Below are positions 43,754 to 55,698 of a stretch of 64,000 bases of DNA, in pieces. Position 1 is the first letter of the stretch, and each line of letters starts with the position of its first letter. Origin of the DNA: Amphibalanus amphitrite (Eukaryota; Arthropoda; Thecostraca; Balanomorpha; Balanidae). The stretch is taken from assembly GCF_019059575.1 (NCBI RefSeq), contig NW_024883096.1, forward strand, positions 1-64,000. The letters are read 5' to 3'. The notes under the pieces were generated by a model. It was not told the origin of the DNA and searched no databases. It worked only from the letters and a program-made list of their open reading frames with translations. A program made the translations under genes and the position numbers.

Positions 43754-45957
43754 TTAATCAGTAATGAGTGTTGTGTTTGCCTGGATCGGAGTGACCTCTA
43801 ATCCAACCCCTCCCCTCCCAACCCAACCCTGACCCAGCGCCGTCCAGAGTCCCCGGGACGGAAAATGAAGCCGCCGTGCAGCCTGGGGCGCGGTACTAAT
43901 TAGAGTGCGGACCGTCCGGACCCGACCAATGGCCGCTCGGCTCCGCTCTCAGCCAGCTCATCTGGCCACAAAAACAGCTGCTCGGATGGCAGATGAACGG
44001 ACGTCGCTGAAAGGAGCCGGCTGCGACCACACCGAGCCTCACAGACAGGCGGCTGACGCCGAGCCGGGAGAACGGCACAAAACGAGAACCCAGGGAGATG
44101 CTGCTAAAGCTGGGTGCTCTTTTGAAAATACTGAAAGCTATCCGACGTTGCCTGCTTTTTCATTCAGGGAACTTCTTTTGTCCTTCCGGTGGGTAAACAC
44201 ACAGTTATCAGAGTGCAGTCCTGATTTGATAAAGCCACCGAGCGTACAGGAGATAAGGTGCGGCTAGCGCGGCCTCATACGAGTACTTATACATAGGAGC
44301 CACCACAGGTTTTGTTGGAAAAGCTTGTCATTACGCTTTTATTTTTGCGGAATTGGAATTAATGTATTGGTTTCATTCGAGAATTTAATCGTTCCCATCT
44401 TCTTGAGATGCCTCTTGAATGTTATCAAGTTTCGTGACGCTGGTGAAAATTGACGAAGCCATCAGTACTGAGCCGTATAAGCCCCCCGCCATAAAACCTT
44501 ATCGCCTAATCACATGCCTTCGGTGGATGGCTGGCGACGCAATGGGAGCGACGCCATCTCCTTCTATTTCCATGCGTCGCGATCGTACGTTGCGCCAAGT
44601 TGCGCAGTGTCCGTCCGGCCTGGCGCACTAACGGACCGCGCCAAGTTTGCCGCACTGCCATTACGCCGCCGTCACAAGTTGCTTCGGCCGCTGTGACCGA
44701 CCGGCCTGGCCGGCGCGGTGCGCCAGAAATGGAGCCACGGCGTCCGGTCGGCGGCTGCAGCCTCAAAGTTTGCCAAGTTGATCTGTGTCTCAATGAGATT
44801 CTTCACGGGGGAAGGACGAGGCGCAGAGAGTTGGTAACTGAGCCGGACCGGGTGGCCTGAGAGCGCCTGCCGGGGAGGTGGAGGATGCCACCAACCCAGA
44901 CCGAATGCATGTGCTCGGAGGCGGCGGCCGGCGCCGGCGGAGGTAATTTGCATTTAGACTGTGCCTGAGTTCAGTGGAGCGGCGTTGGTTTCGGCCGAGA
45001 GCGGCGGCGTGGCATGAGAACGGGCCGAGTTGGCCGGCCCGGCGCCAACAATGGCGGCGGGCGCGGCGCTTGGTGCGCCCGTCGACTGGGAATGGCCCGG
45101 CTGAGAGAGGCCCGGACGTCTGGGGGCCAGATGCCGCCGACATTGGCGGCACACGATGGGCAGTCACGGCCGATGGACCATGAAAACAGATACACCGCGC
45201 GGGCATTACAGCCAGCTTCCTCTGCATTTCTATGGAGCTCTGTTGCTGGCCAGGATCCTCACATGTATTAGACAATTATATGAAACCAATCAATTCGATG
45301 ATTGTTGTGACGTTGGTGCGTGCTTAATTTCTTTGGTAAAATTTGTAAGGGATAGGTGGAATATACTTTGAGTACTCACTTAAAATACTTAATTAGCACT
45401 TAATCAAAACTGTGTTTTCTTATGACCTTGTTTGTTGCCAACGAATTTAAATTCAAATTGAATCAATCGATATTCAAATTAATGCAACAAATGACAACTG
45501 CTCTAAAGCCATTCAGATCACCATAAAGCCCTTTCATCCCATTTGCATCCCCCTGCACCTACCCCGTTCGGCAGCGCCCGTGACCGCCGTCCCAGCGGGC
45601 CAGCCACTCCCCGTGGCTGCAACGGGCCATTCAGCGCCCGTACATTAGTCAGCGAGGGCGCGTTTCAAGCCTGCCCGGGAGCGTCGTGTCATAACTCGGC
45701 CCCGGCGGCGGTGACAGCGGCGCCGGCGGAACTGTCAGATCGATCACCGGCCGCACTCCGGAGACGTTACGCCGCCGTGACGCGACCGTCGGGGCGCCGT
45801 GACGTGGCCGTCACACCCGGCAGACACGGCCGTCACATACGGCAGAAGCGTCTGTCACACCCGGCAGACATGACACTGAGACGCGGCCGTCGTAGAGGCG
45901 CGTCACACGGCCGGTGTCCCATCAACGTAACGGCGTGCAGTTGTTGCCTATGACCCC

Positions 45958-46073
45958 GTTTCCATCGGCATCACTGATCCGGATCAGTGCCTCGTAAGGG
46001 CTTAGGCTGCCCATGAAGACACCCGTAAGCCCTTAACGGTGATCCGGATTCGAATCCCTTGCTCATGGAAACG
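45958..46073. repeat. 116-bp foldback element
   Basis: CGTTTCCAT at the left pairs with ATGGAAACG at the right. Internally, GTAAGGGCTTA pairs with TAAGCCCTTA, and GATCCGGAT occurs on both sides, giving a nearly complete hairpin. The right half includes GATTCGAATCCC, which resembles a tRNA B box, but no tRNA fold is evident. Confidence 0.7.
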
Positions 46074-47707
46074 TGGTCAATAACAAGACTGAGACCTGTA
46101 TGATTCGTGTGTTTAATTCGTTAGATAGGATTTCGAAACTGTTGGACAGATCTTGTGTTCTAGGCAGAAACCTGACTGTCAAAATCCACAAATATAAAAA
46201 ACATAACTATTTTAAACCAATGATAATTCTCCTACGATACAAATCTATTGAGGTTATTGCTATCATGCTGCAGGTCAATTGTTTCATACCTTTGCTTCTG
46301 TTTTCAAATAGAAAATGAGGATGCTCGCTAAAAGTGCACATGAGGAGGTCATGGCCCTCGCTTCCCTTCCCCGCCTCTTGCATTGGTCATTTATCGTATT
46401 TATCGTATGCCAGACACAGTCGGACACAGCGCAGGCGATCGAAGGTCGGTATCGTGGAGATAGCCTATCGGACAAACAATCCCGGACCAATAACAGTAGT
46501 GGACCAGGCGAAATTATTGGCGGAGGCCACCCATGTTGTTGCCAAAATGGTGCTGGTTAACATTTTTAACCTTACAAATACAGACTCGACGGCAATGTTT
46601 GCAATGCTGGCATTATCGCATATCACGACCGCATATCACGATATATCACGATATATGTTTGCGATTTTTTCAATTTATACATTTGAAGCATGTAAAATGG
46701 CAAGCATATAAAACTCATTACCAACAGGTATAGATGTGGACATATTATCCACCTTTGGCACCGCTCTGCACTAATCCACCTTCTTGGCCACGTATTCGTA
46801 TAGATTCCATCTATTGCGACCCTGTAGCAGCCGTGTGGTCCACCGGGAGACCAAGGGACCAGGACCAATGTGGTCGAACACGGAGAAAGCCGAGGGTCAT
46901 CTGTGCCGACCGATACGACCCACCCTGGCAGTGACGACGGGCCGCGCCGCTAATGGAAGACAAGCCCGTTCGCTGTAGCGACGGCGCACTACCTGAAAAC
47001 AGACTCTAACGCGCCAGCTGGCGGCGGCTGGTGGACACGCTCGGCGCAAGACTTATCTCTACCACGCTGGGTGTTCTGACCGGCTGTCGCAGGCTCGGAA
47101 CCCGCGGGGCTCTGCCCCACCGAGTCGCCGCCGGCTGGCTGGCCGCTCGTACGTTGTGGCCCGGAACGGCCCGCGGCCATTTGCGCGCGGGCGATAATGT
47201 CAGGAGCGGCGGCTGCATCGGCGCCGATTCCCAGGCGGCCCGGGTCGGCCGCGACTGATGGCCGGTCGTGCGCCGCCGTGAGCCATGAGCGCCGTCCGTG
47301 ACCGACGGCCGACAGAGCGACGACCGCCCGACGGCCTGACTGAGGGGTGTCGGCGTGGCACGGAGTCGGGTGCTGAACCAAGGAGGTCGACCTGCCTGTG
47401 GCGCAAAGGGATGGATTAGATTGACGTAGCTACGACTGGTCTGGTCTTATCGAGGTGCCCTTATGTATGTAACTGCACTGGCATTTGTCACAATGCTAAA
47501 CAACTCAAATAAAACGAAAGAAATAGAATTAGAAGATGCTGGAACTTCAAAGAGTAATGGTGTAACTTAGTCACCTTGCTGTCACGTTTAGCCAAATGTC
47601 AAATCGAAACCGTCTGAGCAAAACGGGAGGAGTAATTGCTTTCGCGATTCGCAAACAGTGGGCTTGTATTTGTCTTGCGACTGTGCGCTAAGGTTCTAAG
47701 GTAGTTT

Positions 47708-48171
47708 CAGAATTCGTAGATGACACTAGCAGTAAAACGCCTGCAAGGTAGACTGTGCCGCTGACTAAGTCGAGTTGTCGGCAGAATTCGTCCCTAGATG
47801 GCACTAGCAGTTAAGCGCCTGCAAGATAGACTGTGCCGCTGACTTGGGCGAACCGCCGGCAGAATTCGTCCCTAGATGGCACCAGCAGTTGAACGCCTGC
47901 AAGGTAGACTGTGCCGCTGACTTGCGCGAACCGCCGGCAGAATTCGTCCCTAGATGGCACTAGCAGTTGAACGCCTGCAAGGTAGACTGTGCCGCTGACT
48001 TGCGCGAACCGCCGGCAGAATTCGTCCCTAGATGGCACTAGTAGTTAAACGCCTGCAAGGTAGACTGTGCCGCTGACTTGGGCGAACTGCCGACAGAATT
48101 CGTCCCTAGATGGCACTAGCAGTTGAACGCCTGCAAGGTAGACTAAGCCGCTGTACTTACTCGAGCTGTCG
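47708..48171. repeat. 78-bp tandem repeat, about six copies
   Basis: CAGAATTCG marks unit starts at 47708, 47782, 47860, 47938, 48016 and 48094, so the period is 74 and then 78 bases. Because 78 is a multiple of three, the minus strand (47811-48038) reads as a 26-residue repeat (PSRDEFCRRFAQVSGTVYLA...). A protein is possible but unsupported by any flanking exon; a minisatellite is the simpler reading. Confidence 0.9.
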
Positions 48172-48555
48172 GCGCTGCACCGTGCGCGCGGCGGAGTAGA
48201 AACTGACGCTCCCGTCTTGCAAAAACTCGTCCGACATCGGTACCTGATCGGAAGAATAGAAAACAGTAGATTATTGTAATCCGGACCGAAAACGAACCCG
48301 ACCAGTGCAGCGGTGACCTTGCCGCAGCCCGGCGGCTACAGGTCAGGTGGTCAGCGCGTCTGTCGTCAGGGACGCTAACTTTCCTCCCTGCCCCTCCCCA
48401 TCATCAAACATGGAAGGGCAAATTAATTATTGCGCTCCACGGCCCAAAAGGAGCCTGTAATGCTGCACAAGCGCGCCCGTTTCATCCCAGAGGCCGGGGA
48501 ACGTGGGAGTTGACCTTTCCAATCGTGCAGAATGCTCAACTCGCAATACTCATAG

Positions 48556-48996
48556 TTGGTGTGTTCTGCATGTTATGCCATTTCAGACTACCGCGTGCAG
48601 TTGCCAGGCGTCTCTCTACCACTGCGCAATTATACGGAGATTGATTTAAGACGGCAGTGCAGTTCACCGGCCTGCATTAATTTTGAAGGGGTTAATTTCA
48701 CAGACAAACGCTCCGTCGCACGCAATAAGAGATGGCGATGCTCAGAATGCTTCCACTCAAGATCAAGTGGAATTGATGATATGAGTAGCTCAGCCGCACT
48801 CAAAGTGCCGGAAGTTTCACAGCAACTATATTCGTTCCGCACGTCTCATCAGGTGCAGTATAGACAGCAAGACATCACGACACCAAGGGCGAAGTTGCTG
48901 CAAAAAATCACTGAGGCCACCATCGGTCTACACCACCCTTACAGTCAATATCAATTTTTAGAAGAAAAAAATCACATTAAATTATACGAAGATTAG
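48556..48996 (+). CDS. Unrecognised 146-codon open frame with Cys pairs
   Basis: A frame on the same strand as the host gene that is longer than expected in unstructured intron sequence. It begins with a GTG rather than an ATG, so the true start is unknown. Cysteine-rich segments are MVCSACYAI, RRQCSSPACINF and RWRCSECFHSR; the last, W-x-C-x2-C, resembles the end of PHD-like fingers in some retroelement ORF1 proteins. The C-terminal part (TTPRAKLLQKITEAT...) is not recognised. It could be a transposon-derived fragment or chance. No splice or promoter evidence was found. Confidence 0.3.
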   Translation: MVCSACYAISDYRVQLPGVSLPLRNYTEIDLRRQCSSPACINFEGVNFTDKRSVARNKRWRCSECFHSRSSGIDDMSSSAALKVPEVSQQLYSFRTSHQVQYRQQDITTPRAKLLQKITEATIGLHHPYSQYQFLEEKNHIKLYED

Positions 48997-49367
48997 AGTT
49001 TCTAGGAATACTGGACTTACATGTAAATGACTGCTGCTAGCATTCGGGAAAAAATCGTAGGAATGAATTGGAACTAATGATCTTGTCATTTGAACTATTT
49101 TGCTTTGATCTTTGCCTTGAGCTATTTTAACCAAGCAGCCAATTGACCTACCGACTACCATAATACAAAATGAAATGCCTTAAGGTCTCATGTCCACGCT
49201 GCTATCATCAACTGGACTGTGGTCAGATTCTGGCACCCCGGCCGCGCACCCAATGTCCGGCCATAAATTGGACGGCTGGCCAGCTGGGCGGGTGATTAAA
49301 GCTCCGGAGAGGCCACTCGGTCGGTCGGTCGGACGGTCGAACGGGCAGATAGACGGAGGACGATCGG

Positions 49368-49542
49368 GACAGACGGACAGACAGACAGACGGACAGACGG
49401 ACAGACGGACAGACGGACAGACGGACAGACGGACAGACGGACAGACGGACAGACGGACAGACGGACAGACGGACACGCGGACACGCGGACAGACGGACAG
49501 ACGGACAGACGGACAGACGGACAGACGGACAGACGGACAGAC
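49368..49542. repeat. (GACAGACG)n minisatellite
   Basis: About 170 bases of GGACAGAC octamers, interrupted near 49472-49488 by two GGACACGC units. It is flanked by TCGGTCGGTCGG runs on both sides. The frames Thr-Asp-Gly-Gln and Cys-Pro-Ser-Val are artefacts. Confidence 0.95.
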
Positions 49543-51228
49543 TGTCGGTCGGCCGCTCGTTGGCTCAGTCCCCCGCTCGGTAGGTCTGTCGGTCGATTGT
49601 TCGTGCATTCAGTCGCTCAGTCGCTCGTTCACTCGTTGGCTCGTTGGCTCGTTGGCTCAGTCAGTCGTTGGCTCGGTCGGTCTGTGGCTCATCGGTCGGT
49701 TGGTCGGTCGGTGGGCTCACCCAGCGCGGGGGCAGGTTCACCGACAGCTCATGGAGATTTATGCCGCCGCCGAGACACCATCCGTCTGAGACCCTGAACT
49801 CCGCGGGTGGGCGGCGAGTTATTCATACCGGCTACACTGCGCCGCGGCCGCTGTTTGCGGAAGAATTGATGTAATTTCTCTGGAGACCGCATTGAGGGAG
49901 CTATAAATTGTCTTGTTCAGGAAGCCTCACGTTAGCTTCAAGTTGCAAAATGTCAGTGCTTTGGTGCAACAGTTTCACATCGACATTCGAATTATTAACT
50001 TAAGTGTTTAAGAGGCCTGGAAATTATCGTGGAATGCTGTATCATTTGAAGATGATAATCACTCCAAAATCAATTCTCGAGGTCCTCATAGCTTACTCAT
50101 GAACAAAATTAGTATGGTTGTTTCAGGCGTTACATTCATTATTATAGCCAGTGCTAGCGAAGTCATCTGTAAGTGCGTTACTAACCAGACTTTCTCATCC
50201 AAGTATTACCTGCTCTGTGGATTTATCCATGCTGCATCCTCGCACTAGTTGAGCGAGGTGTCAGGCGCGAGTGTCACGCACTCGTTCCCCGAAGCAGCGA
50301 TCCTGCAGATGGAACTGGGATGGTATCGCTGTTCAAATGGGCCGCCTGTAGCCGAGTTCATTCATCCCTGCGTGGTATGGAGGCTGGCACCGTCCCATCT
50401 CGGTAACGGCTTGGGCTCCCCTAGACTCCCCTGCCCGGCACGCTGCTTTACGAGACAGCCGGGTGGCGGCCGGCCATAGAACGTCAGTTTAGTGGACTGG
50501 GTCTCTGCAGGTCAGGGGGACCGAGGAGGGGGTCCACCCCCGCCCCGGGTCACGCCGCGTAGAGTTAGAGCCACTCGATTCGGTCCCGACACCGTAAAGA
50601 GCGCGGCGGCTGTGACATCAGTGCGAGCAGGGGTGGGCGGCGGGATATTGAGGTCACCCAGCGCGGTGGGAGTGCGCAGGGCCCCTCTCTAATCGCTGTT
50701 GGGCCGAGGCACAGCCATTGTCTGACCACGCACCAGCAGGCCGGCTGAACTTATCCTGAATTATAAATTATAATTCGTACTTTACTTGCTCGACGCATAG
50801 TTTCCTTATCTAATTACAAGCTGACCTTTAGTGCTTCGTCGTTAGTGGTCATCGTAATAGAGAATGATTGCATAATCATATCGAGTTGCATTTATTATTA
50901 TTTTTTTAAAAGAAAAGTCGATAAGGAGCCAAATGACTGATTGCATGACCATTGGGCCTGGAAAATCAATGACAAGCCTGGGGCCTTGAGCCGGTCGATC
51001 ATCTTGTTCCACGCAAGATCTTGCGTGTCGTCTGGTATTGAAAGCAGATTACATAGCTCATCGATTTATCGAGGAAGACGTCGTATGGCACAGCCAGAAC
51101 AGATGATGTAAAAATAATTTACGGCATGTGAATGCGCAGGTCAACGGATAAACTATGCCTACAAACACTTTGCACATGTGAGTGAACGTCTGACCTGACA
51201 TCTCCCCCTCTCTCTCCCTCTCTCGCAG

Positions 51229-51384
51229 AGGGTCGTGCGCGGCTGCCCAGTCACCTGCGGCTCACTGCCGACTTTGGGCTGGTGTTTGATCACGTGACCC
51301 GTGCCGACGCCGGTATCTACAGCTGCACTGCCTGGGGTGACGCGGGTGCGTCCGACTCCGGAACGACGAGGCTCAGCGTGGTCG
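51229..51384 (+). CDS. Dscam: Dscam-family exon 11: C-terminal half of Ig6
   Basis: Continues Ig6 with GRARLPSHLRLTADFGLVFD, the F strand ADAGIYSCTAWGDAGASDSG with the second core Cys, and the end TTRLSVVG. The acceptor is a strong pyrimidine tract ending CTCTCGCAG at 51228; using this AG rather than the next one at 51230 gives the phase-1 entry required by exon 10. The donor is GTCG|GTGAGT at 51385, phase 1. This half of Ig6 is less like the insect consensus than the first half, with CTAWGDAG where C-A-N--G is usual, but domain length and phases leave little doubt. Confidence 0.9.
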
Positions 51385-52324
51385 GTGAGTCTTCTTATAG
51401 TCGAGCTGGAGAGTTAATGATGAGACCTAAAGCTAAAGACAGGGGCAAATAAAGGTGTCGCAACTAACCTAAATGGAAATGCCACAATATACTGGAAAAA
51501 CAAGCAGACAGACAGGCTTATTAGCACTGGAGAGAATAGCTGAAAGCCGGTTAGCGTGACTTTTGTGTGACTTTGTGTAAATCCACTCGACAGTAGTGTA
51601 GAATGTCAACGATAGTCACTGAGCGAACACGTTTCTTTTCTATTCGGATGGACTTGCTATCATTCCGTAATCCAGAATATGATCTCCCTTGGATGCATGT
51701 AAATGATAGGCGCGCAATGAATATACGCACCAGAAAGGTTTTAACTTTTAACACCATAGTACTATTGAATCTTTTCTGACGAGATTCTCTTGGAGACGTG
51801 CTATGAATGCTTTACAAGGTATTAACGTTCTTTGAATGTGGGAGCAGGTGTCCAAAACCTCCACATACGCTGATCTATTTGACTATATAATTGTTTCCAG
51901 ATACATTGGCTCAATTGGGTCTCTCACCGCCATTTTTCGTACCTACATTCACGTGAATAATGTTAGAAACCTATTAGCAGCTGCGGACGGAAATCCATCA
52001 CCAAACAGATGGTCTCCGGCATTCATCGCGCGAATGCGATCCCCCGTAAGGCCGTCCTTCCGCCGCCGGCGGCGCTGGCAGCGGCCGGCGCTCTCCGGGC
52101 CGCGGGCATTACGGCACTGTCGTCCGGTCCCAGATCCGATGACGTCACAGGTCGGCCCTCGGCAGCCTGATTGATCTGATTTCCCGGACCGATCCATTTA
52201 CCGTTGCCGGCCGCGGTCCGGCTGCGACGGAACGTCTAGTCGACTCGGCCACGGACTGCAGCCGAGTTGGAGCTGACGTACGGAGCCGGACATTTCCGTC
52301 CGGTTCGGTCCCGTCCGGATCGGG

Positions 52325-52339
52325 GAGGAGGAGAGAAGG

Positions 52340-52402
<63 letters not shown>

Positions 52403-52452
52403 AGAGAGAGAGAGAGAGAGGGAGAGAGAGAGGGAGGGAGAGAGAGGAGTGG
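52325..52452. repeat. GA microsatellite
   Basis: About 125 bases of GA dinucleotides with AAGAAG and GGGAG interruptions. Confidence 0.95.
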
Positions 52453-53070
52453 GGAGGGGCTACACGACGACGACTCGTGTACCGGTCCAGCCGAGCCGGT
52501 CCTACAGGCCGATCCGTCTGAGCATAGATGGACGACCTGGGAACAACTGGGGCGGGCGTATCGGCTGCGGCAGTCGATACCTATAGGCAGCCAGGCAGCC
52601 AGGCTAAAGTTAGGGTATCTGGCAAATGGTGCTTCCAGTAAGACTGATGTTTTCCGCAAGATGTTGTTGCTGGTTTTGAATCTTGAATTTATTTTCCAAC
52701 CACTCCGTCAGGTAAAGTGGATCTGTCTATCCGCGTCAGTTGTTTCTGTCCGATTTTATCGGTAAGTTGTTTGTTTTGCCGACCGTATCGTATGGTCGAG
52801 TCGGAGCCGTCCCTCAATCGACCTCAGTCACTGGGTTGCATGGTGAGCCGCATTGCTATCGCTCAGCGTCAGGTCGCATGGTGGGGATATATCCTCCGCG
52901 ACATTATTTTATATGGTGAAGAGATGTTCTCCGCTTGGCTCTCAGCAGCGGGTCGTATGGTACGGCGCTGTCCCCCGGATGGTGCCGCTGGCTGGGACGG
53001 CCGCCTCCGGGCGCCGAACGCCGCTCGATCGGGTCGCATTTCAGCGGCGCGGCAACAGCCGCTGACTTAT

Positions 53071-54246
53071 CCCGCGCCCCACTGGGGTCTGCGTATAACA
53101 CGCCCTACTGGGGGGGGGCTATTCATAGCCCCCCCTCCTAACTCCGAAACTACTGGGCCGATCGTCAAAATTCAAACGGCGTCTGATAGCCCCGGAAAAA
53201 CTGTCGAGCGAAACCTAATTTCATTGACCTCGAGGTCACCGATGACGTCACAGGTCAGGTCAAAGTAAAAATTATTAGCATTTTGGCTTGATCACGTTTT
53301 GGGCTCTGGCCGCCGTCTTACAGGTCAGATCAGGCTCATTTTTGGATCACACACTCGGGAACAGATGCTCTAGCTACCCTGAGGGTACCAAACTTGTACT
53401 TTGATTTTCAGGTCAAGGTCAGGTCATCACAGGTCACGAAAATATTATATCATGCGTCGGTCACGTGACACATGTTTTATGGTCCATTTATGTCAGAGAT
53501 TTCGAATTTGATGTCGTCTGTGTCATCTGAGGTCATTTTGAGTCGAATTTAGCTTATGTTAGGTCACTTTCAGGTCAAAAAAGGTCAAATTTTGAAGTTA
53601 AAATTTTTCAACAAAAAGGTGTCTATTGGATGCAGTTTGAGCTCAGGAACACGATGGTGCTATTTATATTGGCGTACGATGTCAAATACGTGCTGAAAAA
53701 ATTGATTTGAAAAATTAATAATTGTGAATTTTTTGCAATAATGCGTAAAACTTGGCCATTTTTGAAGATATTTAGCTAAAACTTGCTAGAGTCAGTCATA
53801 TTAATGCGTTCTATCACATATATTCCGGTTTTTTCGAAAAGTCAAAAACTTTTTGAAAAAAATGTAAAAATATAAATTTTGGAGATTATTATATCAAATT
53901 TTCGAAATTTTCAAAATTTCGAAAATCCGAGATAGCAGTTTGATAGCGCAGTCAATTCTGAGTCCTCTCATGCAAAGAAATTGGATCTAGCATAAAAACT
54001 GAGCTCTTGGGAGCGATTGCCGTGGTTCAATGTTTTGCGTCGAAATCGGCCGAACATGACGTCACTCTGACGTCATTTCCGGCCGACCTATTGTAGGTAC
54101 GAAGTTCAAATTTTGACACAAGGTGTCAAATTGATGCAGCCTAAGGTACTGAAAGTTTGGCGTCGATAGGTCAAGCGGTTCCGAAGTTATTGCAGAAAAA
54201 CGGGAGGGGGGGCTATAAATAGCCCCCCCCCCCAGTGGGGCGCGGG
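53071..54246. mobile_element. TTAA-class non-autonomous element, subfamily A, copy 2 (TTAT flanks)
   Basis: Ends in CCCGCGCCCCACTGGGG and its inverse, flanked by TTAT at 53067-53070 and again at 54247-54250, a four-base direct duplication. Inner hairpins are GGGGCTATTCATAGCCCC (left) and GGGGCTATAAATAGCCCC (right). The interior aligns with 41587-42752, including CATGACGTCACTCTGACGTC near the right end. About 13 AGGTCA/TGACCT hexamers by hand count; non-coding. Confidence 0.85.
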
Positions 54247-55698
54247 TTATGGCGGCGGTTTCTCACCCAAGGTGCGTTGGAGGCCAACCGGTCGGCGACA
54301 GAACGGGCTGATTCGGCGTCCTAGGGCTATGACAGAGCGCCTCATATGTCGGCGAAATAGTTTCGCTGTTCGCCCACTCGCAGACGCAAAAGACCCTGCT
54401 CTCACTACAGAAAAAGGTTCTTATGGCCAAATTTACAGCAGTTATTAACGACGATAATTGATTGACGGATATTTTTTTTTAAACTAGGTTTGACATAAAG
54501 GTACTGGTGCACAGCCATGGCCAAATTTGGAGTCTAGGACCATCTAATTTACCTACCCTAGAACCTCCTCTACGATGGAGCCTAGGACCCAGCTGCATGC
54601 CATGTGACCAGTACTCCAGTTCCTGGAATTAATCGGACGCCTTTCAAGTGGCGCCGGCTCCCCAGTCGAGCTGTGCCGCGGCCCCCGGTGGATGCGCGCT
54701 CCTCTGAGTCTCGCCTTGATCAAGGGCAGGCCAAATTAAGTCCGAAATCTGCATATCTCATGGGAAGGCGCATGCATCTCATCGCTCGAACGTTTTCATT
54801 TGCTACGCTTCCCTGGAAGCGGAAAATTTCCAATTCTCAGTGGCTGCTCTTCCGGCGGCTGAAGGAAACGCTGGTGTCCATGCTTAGTGAAGAGTTTGTA
54901 ACGGTGCTGCTGGGCGGCATGGCGGTGCACATGTGCCGTGTGAGTGACGGGTGGCTGTTACGGAGTGTAATCGTCCGCCTCGGATGACGACACCGGGTGG
55001 GCAGATGTACCGTCTCCTCTATAATGCCCGTCTGATTCCCACATGGCACTGGCTCCGTCGTCGTGCAGTACAAATTTATTTGAGAGGCTTGCAATTTCCT
55101 TACAACATATAGTCTTCACTGCTCGGGGAGGAATAGGTTCAATTGGGAAGGGATGGGATTTGTCACCGGCTGATGGAATTGCTTGGCTTTAAACCCCAGG
55201 GCAAGGCCTTCCCATGTTCCCATCCATTTCGTATCCGTTCGATGCCAAGGGCTCTATCCCATCAGAGAAATAAAATGCAATTCGAGCATGAGTGTCTAGC
55301 TCCCACTGGTCCTTAATATAGCCATTCATTACTCCCTTTCACCCGCACACGCGTCATTGATTCGGTCATGCATACATCTACGAAAAACATTCGGCTAGAC
55401 AAACCGACCCTCCCGTTTCCATCTAATCCCTCCAGTGGCGCTGAATTGGCATAGTTATATCCCGAGGTGAGTTTATGCCCTGTTCGATACCTATGTGCGT
55501 ATAATGAGGTATTAGCCCCTTTAAGTCCCTGAATTCTAAGCAAATTGGCACTGGGTGTCCTTCTGACCCCATTTACGTTATTACTCTCTTCCGTTGAAGC
55601 TACGTTTCTCATGCGCTCCCGGCCACTGCCTGCTCTTCAATCACGTGCACTGCCACAGTGCACATATTTCCATCGACTACCTCACTCTCGCTCGCGCG

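Larger units (their letters stand above)
40375..51228 (+). other. Intron 10 of the Dscam-family gene (10.9 kb)
   Basis: The largest intron here. It contains two adjoining TTAA-class elements (41587-43753), a foldback element (45958-46073), a 78-bp tandem array (47708-48171), a GACAGACG array (49368-49542) and a Cys-containing open frame (48556-48996). GC-rich stretches at 43850-45250, 46780-47410 and 50240-50720 give long frames on both strands without domains. A GAGCGAGCGAAGCGAGCG word flanked by CTACG/CGTAG lies at 41222-41248. Confidence 0.75.

Noticed and set aside
44790..45275. 161-codon minus-strand open frame
   Set aside because: It lies in a GC-rich stretch where several overlapping frames are open on both strands; composition is Arg/Pro/Ala-rich with no domain.
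46047..46058. tRNA gene suggested by GATTCGAATCCC
   Set aside because: No A box at the right distance and no cloverleaf; the word lies in a foldback element.
47708..48171. CRISPR-like array
   Set aside because: The units are contiguous tandem repeats without unique spacers, and the window is eukaryotic.
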